NCBI GenBank assembly: GCA_022829145.1
Contig: CM040764.1
Coordinates: 7,177,144 to 7,241,143 of the forward strand
Reading direction: 5' to 3'
Length of the DNA: 64,000 nt
Origin: Albula goreensis
Lineage: Eukaryota; Chordata; Actinopteri; Albuliformes; Albulidae
The notes under the pieces are model-generated. The model made no database searches, was not told where the DNA came from, and saw only the letters and a list, made by a program, of their open reading frames with translations. Positions 12,923-24,189 of this stretch are shown here, one piece after another (the first letter of the stretch is position 1; the number at the start of each line of letters is the position of its first letter). Both the position numbers and the translations under genes were made by a program.

Positions 12923-13708
12923 CACTGGAACAGTGCCTTAACAGGATGCAGACTGTGGGGCCCATCCACACACTGGAACAGTGCCTTAACAGGATGCAGA
13001 CTGTGGGGTCCATCCACACACTGGAACAGTGCCTTAACAGGATGCAGACTGTGGGGCCCATCCACACACTGGAACAGTGCTTTAACAGGATGCAGACTGT
13101 GGGGCCCATCCACACACTGGAACAGTGCCTTAACAGGATGCAGACTGGGGCCCATCCACACACTGGAACAGTGCCTTAACAGGATGCAGACTGTGGGGCC
13201 CATCCACACACTGGATCAGTGCCTTAACAGGATGCAGACTGGGGGCCCATCCACACACTGGAACAGTGCCTTAACAGGATGCAGACTGTGGGGTCCATCC
13301 ACACACTGGAACAGTGCCTTAACAGGATGCAGACTGTGGGGTCCATCCACACACTGGAACAGTGCCTTAACAGGATGCAGATTGTGGGGCCCTTCCACAC
13401 ACTGGAACAGTGCCTTAACAGGATGCAGACTGTGGGGTCCATCCACACACTGGAACAGTGCCTTAACAGGATGAAGACTGTGGGGCCCATCCACACCCTG
13501 GAACAGTGCCTTAACAGGATGCAGACTGTGGGGCCCATCCACACACTGGAACAGTGCCTTAACAGGATGTAGACTGTGGGGCCCATCCACACCCTGGAAC
13601 AGTGCCTTAACAGGATGCAGACTGTGGGGCCCATCCACACACTGGAACAGTGCCTTAACAGGATGCAGACTGTGGGGTCCATCCACGCACTGGAACAGTG
13701 CCTTAACA
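12923..13708. repeat. 48-bp minisatellite, 16 full units plus a partial one
   Basis: Each unit begins cactggaacagtgccttaac. Starts are at 12923, 12971, 13019, 13067, 13115, 13161, 13209, 13256, 13304, 13352, 13400, 13448, 13496, 13544, 13592, 13640 and 13688. Spacing is 48 bases except for one 46- and one 47-base unit. Units differ at a few positions (gggccc versus gggtcc; cactgg versus ccctgg). Because 48 is divisible by three, long open frames appear on both strands (16-residue peptide repeats). They have no start context, splice partners or homology and are a by-product of the period. Confidence 0.97.
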
Positions 13709-16700
13709 CAAGGTGCTACACAACAGCATGTGATAATGTGTTATGCAAAACTTGAAGTTACATGGAACAAAAAAGTATTTTTAGACAGCCCCCTAGTGGC
13801 TAAATAAAGAACTCAAGTTCATTGATACTGAAACCTGCTAACACTGCTACCATAAGCATAGTCTTGTATTGAGATTTGTTGAAGGCCAAAAACAAGAAAA
13901 AGTAAACTAAGTAAGCAGACATGGCAATGAAGGAAGGATAAACCAATAATTGGTGAGCAACTATTTGACAGGTTTGTGGTACCAGTTGTCATGTCCCATG
14001 TCATGCCGCATAACTGTATAGCCTACCATAACCATGCAGTAACCAACACAACAGGCATTGCCATCTCAAAAAAAACAAAAACTTTCCTATTCCACTGGAT
14101 TCCCCACCATTATATATATATTATACTGCGTAAAGTATATACAAGTCAAGTCACTTAAGGTAAAATGAGATGTGTGTGTGTGGGTCATGGGTGGTGTGGG
14201 TTTGGGCCATGATTTTCTGCCACACCAATTTCAGGTGTGTGATTCCACCTCAGGTCCAAACACTTTGACGCCTCACTGTATTGAAAACTGACTTTGGTGT
14301 TTTGAAAGTATTACAGTAGATTGAGCGTGAGTGTTTTAAAAACCACTTTGAGTTTGAGGCTAGCTTTGGTGGTGACGCGGTTATTCTCAATCTCGGGTGC
14401 GGTGACCGAACAGACACGCCTGATTAATGTTAAAAACAAATGGAACATGTCACATCGTAGCGACGTCCCCAGAGCTGAGATGTCAGCTGCAGGGATTCCC
14501 GTTCGTCAGAAACTCGTGACTTACACAACAGCGCAAGAACACTGCGTTTCCTCCAAAGGAAATTAATAACTTCCCTAAAGAGAACAACGCGCAGCTATGA
14601 CAAACACTCATGCGGCTTAAAAGATGCAGCCTAAAGCAGTGACTTCAGACGCCTATGTCTACTGCTTTTTCCTCCCGGCTTTGCTCTTGATTAGATCATT
14701 AGTTTCCTCATTCGTTAGGCTAAATCACTCTTCTTGGTTTCATGAAAGCTTCTGTTCTTAATTATTTAATCAACCTTAACATGAAAGTGATCTGCCAGTT
14801 CAGCTACAATTCTTAAGACAATGAATTACAGAAAACATTTCCGTACTTAATGCATACGAAGTTAACATTTTGGACATTTTGCTTTTGATGGTTCATTATT
14901 CGTGCATTACCAGCCGTTACAGAACATTTCCAGCTGCCAGCTACATGCCACCAAGTTAATTTGCAGCTTGCTCGGCCGTTCAAAGTACATTTCACAGGAC
15001 ACACAAGCGACGTCCACAATACGGCACCAGACAAATATAAGACATGTAAGCTAATTCCATATTCCCTCAACACGCAAGTGGTGACAAAAAATATAAGTGG
15101 AGAAAGCCCATTGTACCCAGTAAGCTACTTCTTACCTCAAGTTTGCTTCAACCTCAGTTATGGCGCTGTCCATTCGTGTATCCAAGACCCGACATTAAAT
15201 TAGGCCGTTTGGTTGCTGTACCCGATTCAGCTGGTTGAATTTGAGTGCGAAGACCTCAGATCTCTTCATTAATTCATTGTCAAAGTTACTCATCATTCAA
15301 TGCTAACTTATACTGATTTATGTCTCGTTAATCATACTCCTTTCTCTAAAGGGCGTTCCTCTTCACCCCAGGCCATGAAGGCAGTCAAAACCGTGTTCAA
15401 ACCGTGTTCAAACTTCCCTCCATTCTACATAATATTGACATTTATCCCCCACGTGAGCTTGTGTGCGTGCACTCACGCACAGGCGCACTGCAGCCATTCT
15501 GACAAAACCAACAAACAAAAACATTTTGTATATTTCTGTGTGCACATTACAACTTTTGGTGCCCCTAATGTCCCACGTCCTGTAATTCATGTCATCTCCA
15601 CTAAACACACCAGTCGGAATATCTACTCGTCGATGATTGTATATCTTACACACAAATAAAATGTCTCCAAATTTACCCAGACAAATAATTTAGACTAAAA
15701 AATGATTTATTGTTTGTTTTTACAAATCTAAAATGCTTCCACAGACTTTGTAGACCTACACTAAACATATGTGTATGAGAATTCACATGAGAGAGAAATT
15801 TTGAAAACAATGAACTGCTTTTATAAACAATTATTAAAACAGTTAGACAACATTATGATAACAGTCACATTTGTATACAGAAAAATCAACAGCCCTTTAC
15901 ATTTGAAAGATCCAGACTTGGGTGAATATCAGACCCTAGCCCTGTTTTCAATAAATAATTTATTGAGTTGAATGATAACAAAGCACTTGAAAATTATATT
16001 AGTTTCATACTGACCTCAGGTGGCAGATTTGGGAAACACAATCAAATCTGAAAGTCTTCATACAGTGGTGTACTCATAGTACACAGTAGTTAAGCACATT
16101 CTTAGAAACATGGGTTAACATAGGCTCAAGATAAAAAACAAACATCTACAGCAGAAGCCATCTCAATGCTAAAATGTTTAGGAATCTCATCTTCCAAAAA
16201 TAGAATTAGAAAAATATGAACACTGATCCTTTAAAATAAGACATATTTAAGTTAAAGGCGGTACATTCTCTCACAGAATTTCCACATCCCCAAAAACACA
16301 AAACCCATGGTGGGCAACTCATGGCTGGCATCCAAGTAAATCTGTTCTAAGAATTCAAATGAACAACAACCTTTTTCTCCCAACAGGAGCCCTCCGTTCT
16401 TCACCACTCGCGAAAGTTCACTCAAACTATCATAAGCTTTTCTGTGCAATTGACTTTGTCTCAATTGCCTTTGAAGAAGTATCTTACAGCGGCTATTTTA
16501 AAAGCAGTGGCAGTGTATTTCTGCTCACAGCATGTCAAAAACTCTTGCATAATGTAACAGCTAATGAAATGATTTCCGTCTCCTCTGATCTTGATGCGGT
16601 CAGACAAAATTAAAAATGGTGCATCGTACGCCAAATATGACGGAGCCGCAAGGAGTCTCTGGCTGTGACATTTTGGTCCCTCTATAGACCCCAATAAAGG

Positions 16701-17063
16701 CACAATGTGGGGAAAAATAACATACCATTGCTGTTCTTTTTGATAACCATGCCAACCGAACTCTACTTCTGTGCATTGAGAACTGGAGTCATTTGCAGAG
16801 CTTGTGAAAAACCAACCGTCTTTTTACGACTTATAACAACAAAGGAGATAACTAAATCATAAAACAAAATGCCGAAAATTTTCATTGAGAAAGTATTTGA
16901 TCCAAAACACGTTTCTTATTGATGATAACCTACATAATTTGATTATTGAAACAAATCAAAGAGCAGCAATATGTGCAATTAAAGTAAATTAATTTAATTT
17001 GCCCTGATGCTGTGTGTTTGTGTGTATATGAACATATAAACTGTGAGTATAAATAGGTCTACT
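13709..17063. other. spacer and probable bdh1-like 3' UTR
   Basis: No gene recognised. The right part lies downstream of the BDH1-like stop codon on the - strand and probably carries its 3' UTR. Minus-strand AATAAA hexamers occur at 15959-15964 and 15706-15711. A 70-codon minus-strand frame at 16252-16464 lies in this putative UTR and matches nothing I know. Confidence 0.5.
15959..15964 (-). promoter_or_regulatory. candidate poly(A) signal of the BDH1-like gene
   Basis: AATAAA on the - strand about 1.1 kb beyond the stop. A second copy at 15706-15711 is an alternative. Neither is confirmed by a downstream element. Confidence 0.3.
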
Positions 17064-17530
17064 TTAGAAGTACAGCCAATCAGAGATGGCAGCTGGCAGG
17101 TGGGTCATAACTTGCATTCTGATCCACCAGTGAACCTCCATGGGATTGTAACGGGTGAAGGGGTGTCGGGATTGGACAGCGTCCGTGATGGCGTGGAGGA
17201 CGGGTGCCATGTCTTTCAGCCCGCTGCTGCAGTACGACCTCACCACAGCCACGCGCTGCTCGAACTGCGCCTTCCCATAGTCCTCCCGGACGCCAGGGGG
17301 CGCCTCGCTCCACAGCTTGTCGGCCGTGGCTGCCACAATGTCGCGGTTGAGGATCCCTGTGGCGGCGATGAAGTTGCCGGGCTCAACCACCACCACCTTC
17401 ACCTGCCAGGGCTTCATCTCGTAGCGCAGGCAATCGGAGAAGGCCTCCACGCCATATTTAGACACGCAGTACGGAGATCTCATGGAGTTTCCCATCCGGC
17501 CGTACATGCTGGCCAGGTTCACCACACGGC
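17064..17530 (-). CDS. bdh1: BDH1-like exon 5 (catalytic YxxxK, C-terminus)
   Basis: 467 bases from [13 protein letters not shown] to AISDWLYF and stop. It carries the SPYCVSK catalytic motif and the BDH1-type C-terminal THLPAAISD. Confidence 0.95.
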
Positions 17531-17643
17531 CTGGGAGAAGGGTGCAATTTCAATTTTAAAGTTGCAATTTAAACACACATACAGACAACAACAAAAACAC
17601 CCAGACACACACACACACGTTCAGACACACTAACACATGCCCA

Positions 17644-17679
<36 letters not shown>

Positions 17680-20600
17680 CCCAGACACACACACACACAC
17701 CCACATAAACACGATTAGCACACTGAACTTAAGAGGATCTCTGGGAAATGTTAATCCCAAGCAGAAAGTGAAACAATTGAGAATGGAACCCAAATTCACA
17801 CGCTTTTACAAGGACCCAGCTGAACATCACGGGTCACATTCAGCTACATCTAAAATAACCATTTCTCATGAAAGTAATGCAGATCTGAACTATGAGTAAA
17901 TATGCTTGTAATTGTGACTGATACCAAATGAATATGCCCGAGTGAGAGGGATCCATTTCCCACAACTAAAAACTAGTGTAGCCCCATGTTTGGGAAGAAT
18001 TACTACCATTTCTGTCTGAAGACTCAACTTCCAATAAGATACAATATGGCATATTAAAAGGACCACACTTCTACAGACTTGCAGTAATTTAAATTGGGAT
18101 TCACAGTGAGTCAGGTCTCTTCATTTTACATTCCATTGGAAGGGTGTCACTTTCTCCCTGACACTGCCCCCATGCCCAGCACATGCAGGGCAGTAGGGAT
18201 CCAGTTTCCCAGACAACAGCGCCATGGCAACGCTTACCTTTAGCTCTGCGGATGAGGGGAAGCAGGGCTTTGGTCATTCGGATGGTACCCCACAGGTTCA
18301 CCTCAGACACCTGCTTGTATGACTCCATGCTGGTGAACTCCACCTCCCCGAAAGTGGAGACCCCAGCATTGTTCACCACGGCCCACAACCCTGCCCAGGA
18401 AGCAGGGACACAAGGAGCAGTCACTGCTGCTGGCTACAACAGAGCTCACTGCACAATTTAACCACTGCTGCTTCTGTTTTTGTACCTTGGATTATTTTGG
18501 GTGCATTTATCACGTTTTTCACAAGTACTTCTATATATGAGCTTCTGCTTACCTGATTTACAGTACTGTAATGATAGCGGCAGCAATACAGTAAAATGGT
18601 AAGGAGAGTGCATCACAGAGGTTGCAGGTTCAATTCCATAGCAGGGCAATGACATTGTAATCTTGAGTAAGGTACTTCACCTAAATTGCCTCAGTAGCTG
18701 TTCTGCTGTATAAATGGGTATGTTTCCAGTTAACTGTGGTGGAGTGCTGAACACAGCTTTGTTCGAACACATTGAAATTAGCCATACAATGAATCTCATA
18801 AAATTCAGGAAGCTCTTCTCATTGTATATATTTTTTTGTTTGTGCAAAACGTTCTACAGTTATCTTACAGACTGCATCCAGCGGGGAGTTAACTACGTTT
18901 GGAAATTCGGTAGGTCAGACTCCACAAGCAAGACTCTGAGGCAGTGACTGCTGGTGGCAGACAGGTGGCGCTGTGTCTACCTTTCTCAGGGTCCTCCAGG
19001 TTTCCCCTGACGAACTCCACGGCCTGGGCCACCAGCTCCTCGCTGCACACGTCCAGCTGCACCACCTTCATCCTGTCGCAGTGCAGTGCCTCCAGCTCCA
19101 TCGCTCCCTCACCACCCTTTTCCTGCATGACACAGAGCCAATGCACACTGAGCTGCCTGTTACACCAACCTGCCTGCTGAGACCAACTGTTATGTTCCCA
19201 CTTCTCATTTGGATGAGCGCCGGGCTGAAATAGTAACAATGCCTGACTGGCCAAAAATAAATTCCCCACATCGGGGCAGTTCTTCAAGGCTCTTGAATTT
19301 CAAAGACAGACACAAGTCAATAAATCTGGGACAGGACACTACCAAATTAACTGGAGCTGAGCGCCTAACCGCACCGCTCCTCACGCCCAACTGAACTTGA
19401 CCATAAGCTTGCCTATATACCCTGAGATAAATTCCTGACTGCAGCTCAGAGTTCTGTGGGAACCGTTTCAGAAAGGACGAAACAAATAACAGGCATTCTT
19501 TGAGGGTTCAAGCGAGCCCCGATCCATGCATTCCTTACCTTCAGAAAGCATCCCGCGAAGACGGTAAAGCCCAGCTTATGGAGGTGTTTCGCCAGAGCAA
19601 ATCCAAATCCAGTGTCGCAGCCCGTAATGAAAACGGCCTTCCCCTCGGCCTGCAACAGAGACAGAACCAAAGAAAAGTATTCAGACGTCACTTCAGTTTG
19701 GTGTGTATAAACATGCAAGATGTGCATACATTCAACTTGAATATCCCGTGTATAAAGACAAATATTTTTTAACAAAACATTTTGAAATACACGTTTATAT
19801 TGACTTGTTATTTCTGAGGAACACCAATGAGCATTTGGGAACTGGTGACTTTATTATTTGACAACACTTCACCTGGAGGAGGGTGCACAGCACCGTGCAT
19901 AAAGCTTTCTAGCGCACAGTAGCTTCCTTTCCATGTACATGAAAGGGTTTGCTTCGGGGAGGGGCATGGGACTGTATTGAACAACCATCTCTGTTGCTTC
20001 ACCGTTGTTGCAAGTGAAGGAGCGAAATTTAACGGCAAATAAGGACATCCTGGGGGCTGCCAGAAGAATAAGAACCCGAAGCATGAGATTCATCAAATAT
20101 TCAGTGTGATTGACAGTATCTGTGTGCTTATTAGTTATAGATGTGTCGGGTTCGAGACTGTTGCTTTGCAGGTCCGATAAATTCAGAAGCTGCAGGCATT
20201 CCCCCTTTCAAAATTTATGCACTGTACAGACGGACTGCACACGTGCGAAAGGCAAGCCCGTATATAGCCCAGCACATACGGCAAAAATAGTGTCCTGCAA
20301 GTTTCATCAACTTCAGCCTGCACCAGGCACGTAAATTGACTAGATATGTTCGAATAATGCACGATATTACTAACTATGCCCATTATTGTTTACTGATATA
20401 ACACCTTAACAACATATAAAACTGTTATTAATGACTGCAATTGGAAAGTCCACAACTAAAATATACAGTCACTGTACTTCAGCTGGAGGTGGTTATAAAA
20501 GCTAAGTTGTGGAACTGCACACTTTCACACTGCTGCAATGCTGTAACTTGATAACATCACACATACTGTGTTACTTTGGCCTACCGTTACATATTAGCTA

Positions 20601-20982
20601 ACATTGCTATCTGTCCAACCACAAAGAGCCGTTGTGCAGGATTTTGCTGGCTTCGGTCTCTGAGGAGACGGCTAGCCGTTTTATTAAGCTCGAGGAAGCT
20701 TGTTGCACAATGACAAAAGAAATAAATTATAACTGAAACCCATGAAATACAGTTTGAAAATAATCTTACCTTCACAGATCCCCTGGGAATCGGTGGCATA
20801 GCCACATATGCAACAAAGGACAAATACACCGCCACGATGCATTCAGGCACGCTGGCTTCTGGAAACCCACATAACATGGCGAAATAATTTAATAAAGCAG
20901 GAAGACCGAAACCCATAATTACCGTTAAAGAAACTGAAAAAATAATGAGAAGTACAGCTCTTCTGTAAGGAAGCGAAGACAT
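17064..20982 (-). CDS. bdh1: BDH1-like short-chain dehydrogenase/reductase, complete (5 exons, ~361 aa)
   Basis: The NAD(P)-binding SDR core is closest to D-beta-hydroxybutyrate dehydrogenase (BDH1), which interconverts 3-hydroxybutyrate and acetoacetate. Five exons join in frame: 20770-20982, 19539-19649, 18981-19122, 18238-18390 and 17064-17530. Visible motifs are the cofactor loop [12 protein letters not shown] (residues ~80-91), NNAG (~162-165), and the catalytic Ser in NLASMYG (~214) with YCVSK (Tyr ~227, Lys ~231). [23 protein letters not shown] and MQVMTHLP are BDH1 signatures. Unlike human BDH1, whose presequence is mitochondrial, the first 71 residues hold two hydrophobic stretches (~8-36 and ~46-62), more like HSD11B2/HSD17B2 membrane anchors. 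The start at 20982 has A at -3 and a TATA box upstream. The family call is firm; orthology to BDH1 rather than a fish-specific paralogue, and the substrate, are uncertain. Confidence 0.9.
17583..17702. repeat. CA-rich microsatellite in BDH1-like intron 4
   Basis: Interrupted CA runs with an internal duplicate of acatgcccagacacacac. They lie about 50 bases upstream of the exon 5 acceptor on the gene's strand, where they read as GT repeats. Confidence 0.85.
18238..18390 (-). CDS. bdh1: BDH1-like exon 4 (NNAG exon)
   Basis: 153 bases encode [18 protein letters not shown] to LLPLIRRAK, with split Gly codons at both ends. The acceptor is GGGCAG and the donor GTAAGC. Confidence 0.95.
18577..18720 (+). 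mobile_element. tRNA-derived SINE fragment
   Basis: A B-box-like ggttcaattcc near 18630 is followed by cttgagtaaggtacttcacc and attgcctcagtagctgttct. This is the arrangement of common teleost tRNA-head SINEs. It lies in BDH1-like intron 3. The family is not named with certainty. Confidence 0.6.
18981..19122 (-). CDS. bdh1: BDH1-like exon 3
   Basis: 142 bases encode [10 protein letters not shown] to NLEDPEK plus one base of a Gly codon. The acceptor is ATGCAG and the donor GTAGAC. It contains the QLDVCS segment of the adenine-binding pocket. Confidence 0.93.
19539..19649 (-). CDS. bdh1: BDH1-like exon 2 (cofactor-binding loop)
   Basis: 37 codons, [10 protein letters not shown] to FAGCFLK, with TGxxxGxG. 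The acceptor is TTGCAG and the donor GTAAGG; both ends are phase 0. Confidence 0.95.
20770..20982 (-). CDS. bdh1: BDH1-like exon 1 (hydrophobic N-terminus)
   Basis: 71 codons from [10 protein letters not shown] to RGSVK, followed by a GTAAG donor at 20769. Exit is phase 0. It contains two hydrophobic segments separated by [11 protein letters not shown]. Confidence 0.85.
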
Positions 20983-23900
20983 GTTTGCCGCTGCCCAAAG
21001 TCAATTAATTCTTTAATAATCTGGCTAACGTTATCGTGCAGCTACTGGCAAACGACACCTGACACGCACAACTGTGTCGATGTTTGACAGCGCAGTGGGT
21101 TTTTATAGCCCAGCCTCTGAAAACTAAACTGATCTAGGATCAGATAAACAAAACAAAATCTAGATCAACATCCACTTCCGGAGAAAACAACGGTCGTCCA
21201 GAGTCAGTGACTAGACGCACCAACTAAAGTTCTCTGTATTTCCTGATCCGCCCATTTCGGCGCTCTGTAGATTTGTATGAATTTATACTCCTCTGGAGTG
21301 GAGCTAACGGTATGATCAAAGCCTAGACGATGGAAGTTGCAGCGATTGGTCGGATCAACAAATTACCAAATGTCCATGCATTTCCATTGAAATTACAATT
21401 ATAATGTAAATAAATAAATAAAGAAATGGATGAATGAATAAATACATTTTATAGTGTCATTGACGTTGTACCAGTTTAAAATGAATTTGTTAGCATTGTT
21501 GCAGTGTGCTAGCTGTGTGCTGCCGATGTAATTACACTGGGTGGATTTTATTCACGCCAAACAGTACAACTAATAATTAATTGGTCAAAACTTACTTATA
21601 AAAATACATGGTACTTGGAGGAAGCTAATGCATTCCATTACGTAGACAGGAAGGTGAGTACGAAACACTGACTGGAGCAGAAAATAAGCATGAGCTGTTT
21701 TAATGTACTGTATAAACACAGATTACAGAGGTAAGGGGCAGCTAGTTTCTTCTGTCTCAGGACTAGAAAGACATGTGATTCAGTTCTGTTTCCAAGTATT
21801 TCTGAGTATTGAATATCCTGAGTATCACTTGTTTTTGTGCATCCATAGGTAAAATATAATTTTGGTTATCTTACAAAGGAATAATTCTCAGAGATAATAT
21901 TCAGTGGCAAAGCTACGCCCTCTGTTGTTTGTGCATGGGATAACTTAGTACTACATAGTCCATGTTTTTCTTCTGTTGTTCGGTAACATAGTCCTACATC
22001 CTCTGATGTTTGAGCATGGGATAACTTGGTAAATGTTTTTTTTTTTTTTTGCTTAATTTAATTAATGATGTGTTTATGCCAACACAAATGTACTTGCGTG
22101 TTTCTCACTCTGAGAAAACATGATGGTGAGAGGAAAGTGTGATGTGAAGAATGTAACTCACTGCGTGGTAAAAATAGTATGGTATTTATGTACTATTTAT
22201 GGCTCTATTTTTCTGTTGTAATTGCCTGTATGTGTTATTGTCTGAATGAATGATACTTCATTCTGTAGTTTATGTGTGCTATTGAAATAAAAAAAAAAGT
22301 TAAACACAAAGATGTCACCATAAACAGAAATAGTGACTACTCTTTCAGCTGTCATATACTGTACGACTTAACACAAAGTAAGAGGACGATGAGGCTTTTA
22401 TTTTTAAAATTATTTATGAACACCCAGCTCAACACTTGGAGGTGTTGTGGTGGTTACGCTTTAACGACAATGGAACCACGATCAGTTACATGTTAACTCA
22501 AATCTTTTAATATATCAACAATGTAAAGACATAGTCTGGCTTGACACTGGGGCAAAGGTGGAAGACCATGTTCTCTGTGGATTTGTTGCTTCCCATTATC
22601 CTGGCTCTCTTAGCTCATTATGCAATGTGCTAATTAGATGGATTGGACTGCAGTAAAATGTCTCCCCAAGGAACACAAGAAAAATCTTCAACTGTCATTC
22701 AGTTTTATGACAAACTGTCGCTACAATTTTGCATCAGATAATTATTGTGGAAATTGAATATGTCAGAACAGATGTCTCCATGAGTTGTATCATAAGACAT
22801 AGTCCTCCATAATATTGACAAAAGCACAAATAGTTATTACTGACACACTTATATGAATGAGTCATTGTGTTTTTCTGTCTAGAGAACAATTTCTTGATTG
22901 TCCCATGAGGTTAGTAACTGATTGAAAATTGTAGCCCCACCTATTGTGGGGGTTCATCATCCACAAGACTATTAAATATGAAAATAGGTTCAAGACATTT
23001 TGTAAATACCACAGTTCAGGTTTCAGCTTTTTGGAAACCAAGCATGCTCAAAGATGCAACTGCTTTGGAATAAAGATTTCCATGCTGTATTTCAATTTTT
23101 TTTTCTTTGAAAATTACTGTTCACTTCACATTGTGCCACAAGGTGTCGCCCTTTACTAGGTAATAAGACAAATGTAAAACAAACTCATTGCATGGCTATT
23201 TTTCATCCTCAGTTTGTTTATTAGACATTTGATAATTATTTTTTAATTTCATGTAATTATTATACTATTAATATTTTCACAAATATACACACGTAATAAT
23301 TTATTTCACAACACTTCCTACTGTTGAATGCTGATGTCTGTACAGGTCTCCATACATAATGGTGAAGAGCCAAGTGATGTGATTATAATGGGACAGGCTT
23401 GCATATGTTGTGTTTTCGTAGGCCGACCAGCAGCAACTCTGAAACGTTATACACTGCTTAATGCACAAAAGAAAAATCTTAATATATGTTATATTGACAC
23501 ATTTCCTGTGGATTCAGTTTAAAAGTATGCGTTGTTAATACCAAGGGCATTTACCTCAGCTTTTGGACATTTCCGTTGTGATTCCAATTTTTTGAACATT
23601 GCATCGACTCCCAGAGTAGATAGACAACCTTTGAAAACAAGAAGTACCTCTCTTGTCAATATGAAGTTACTTAATTTTACTGTGAATGAAAAATAAGATG
23701 ATTGGTTACTACAAGTAATGCAACTGAATGTAGTACAACTAGCAGTTAAGCTTGAATGAATGCACTTCATTTTTTTAATTGGGATCTTACTGTGAAGCCT
23801 GTCATTACTGTAAGTACAGTTAACCACACACAAAAGAATACTTAGGTGTCCATCCGAAATAGAAGCAAGATTACCCCCTTCTTCACTTTCAGCTTGTTCG

Positions 23901-24118
23901 TCTTTGATCCTAGAATTTGGAGAGGGGAGGCAGTAGACAGACGACTGCTCCCTCCTACTCCTCTGAACAAACGTTATATTCATATCCACCAGTTTGCAGC
24001 CTGCGAAATCCCTCGAGCAACTTCTGACTACTTCTATTTTTTTCAGGCAAAGCGACAGACTACATTGTGCTGTGCGTCGGGGTAACTTAGTAAAAAAACG
24101 GATAAACTTACATTGACA
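20983..24118. other. intergenic region between divergent BDH1-like gene and pcolce2
   Basis: The two genes diverge, so this 3.1-kb stretch contains both promoters. It is AT-rich, with TAAA/TGAA low complexity near 21408-21455 and a diverged direct duplication near 21918 and 21998 sharing gcatgggataactt. A long - strand open frame enters at the right (see 23519-24172). No additional gene is supported. Confidence 0.6.
21101..21107 (-). promoter_or_regulatory. TATA box upstream of the BDH1-like gene
   Basis: TATAAAA on the - strand, 119-125 bases upstream of the start codon at 20982. This would place the transcription start near 21073 with a ~90-base 5' UTR. The match is seen; the transcription start is inferred. 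Confidence 0.5.
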
Positions 24119-24172
24119 ATGGAGAGTAACGTTCGCTGTATTTTGTGTCTGCTGCTGTTCACATGGGTCCAC
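23519..24172 (-). other. unexplained 217-codon open frame antisense to pcolce2 5' end
   Basis: ATG at 24172 to a stop at 23519, running through the pcolce2 promoter and overlapping exon 1 on the opposite strand. The product is Cys- and Ser-rich with no signal peptide, transmembrane segment or domain I recognise. It is long for AT-rich noncoding DNA but has no homology support. It may be chance or a divergent promoter transcript. Confidence 0.15.
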
Positions 24173-24189
24173 GCGCAGTATCAGCGGAG
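24119..24189 (+). CDS. pcolce2: pcolce2 exon 1 (signal peptide)
   Basis: [20 protein letters not shown] plus YQR and two bases of Arg24. The donor is gtactg. Confidence 0.9.

Noticed and set aside
12923..13708. Possible CRISPR-like array
   Set aside because: Units are contiguous 48-bp tandem repeats with no unique spacers, in a vertebrate genome.
12851..13709. Long open frames on both strands over the minisatellite (up to 207 codons), resembling repeat proteins
   Set aside because: The 48-bp period is divisible by three, so any unit without a stop stays open. No homology, start context or splice partners.
16252..16464. 70-codon - strand open frame downstream of the BDH1-like gene
   Set aside because: Short, no known family, lies in the probable 3' UTR.
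17043..17633. 196-codon + strand open frame
   Set aside because: Antisense shadow of BDH1-like exon 5, running into a CA repeat.
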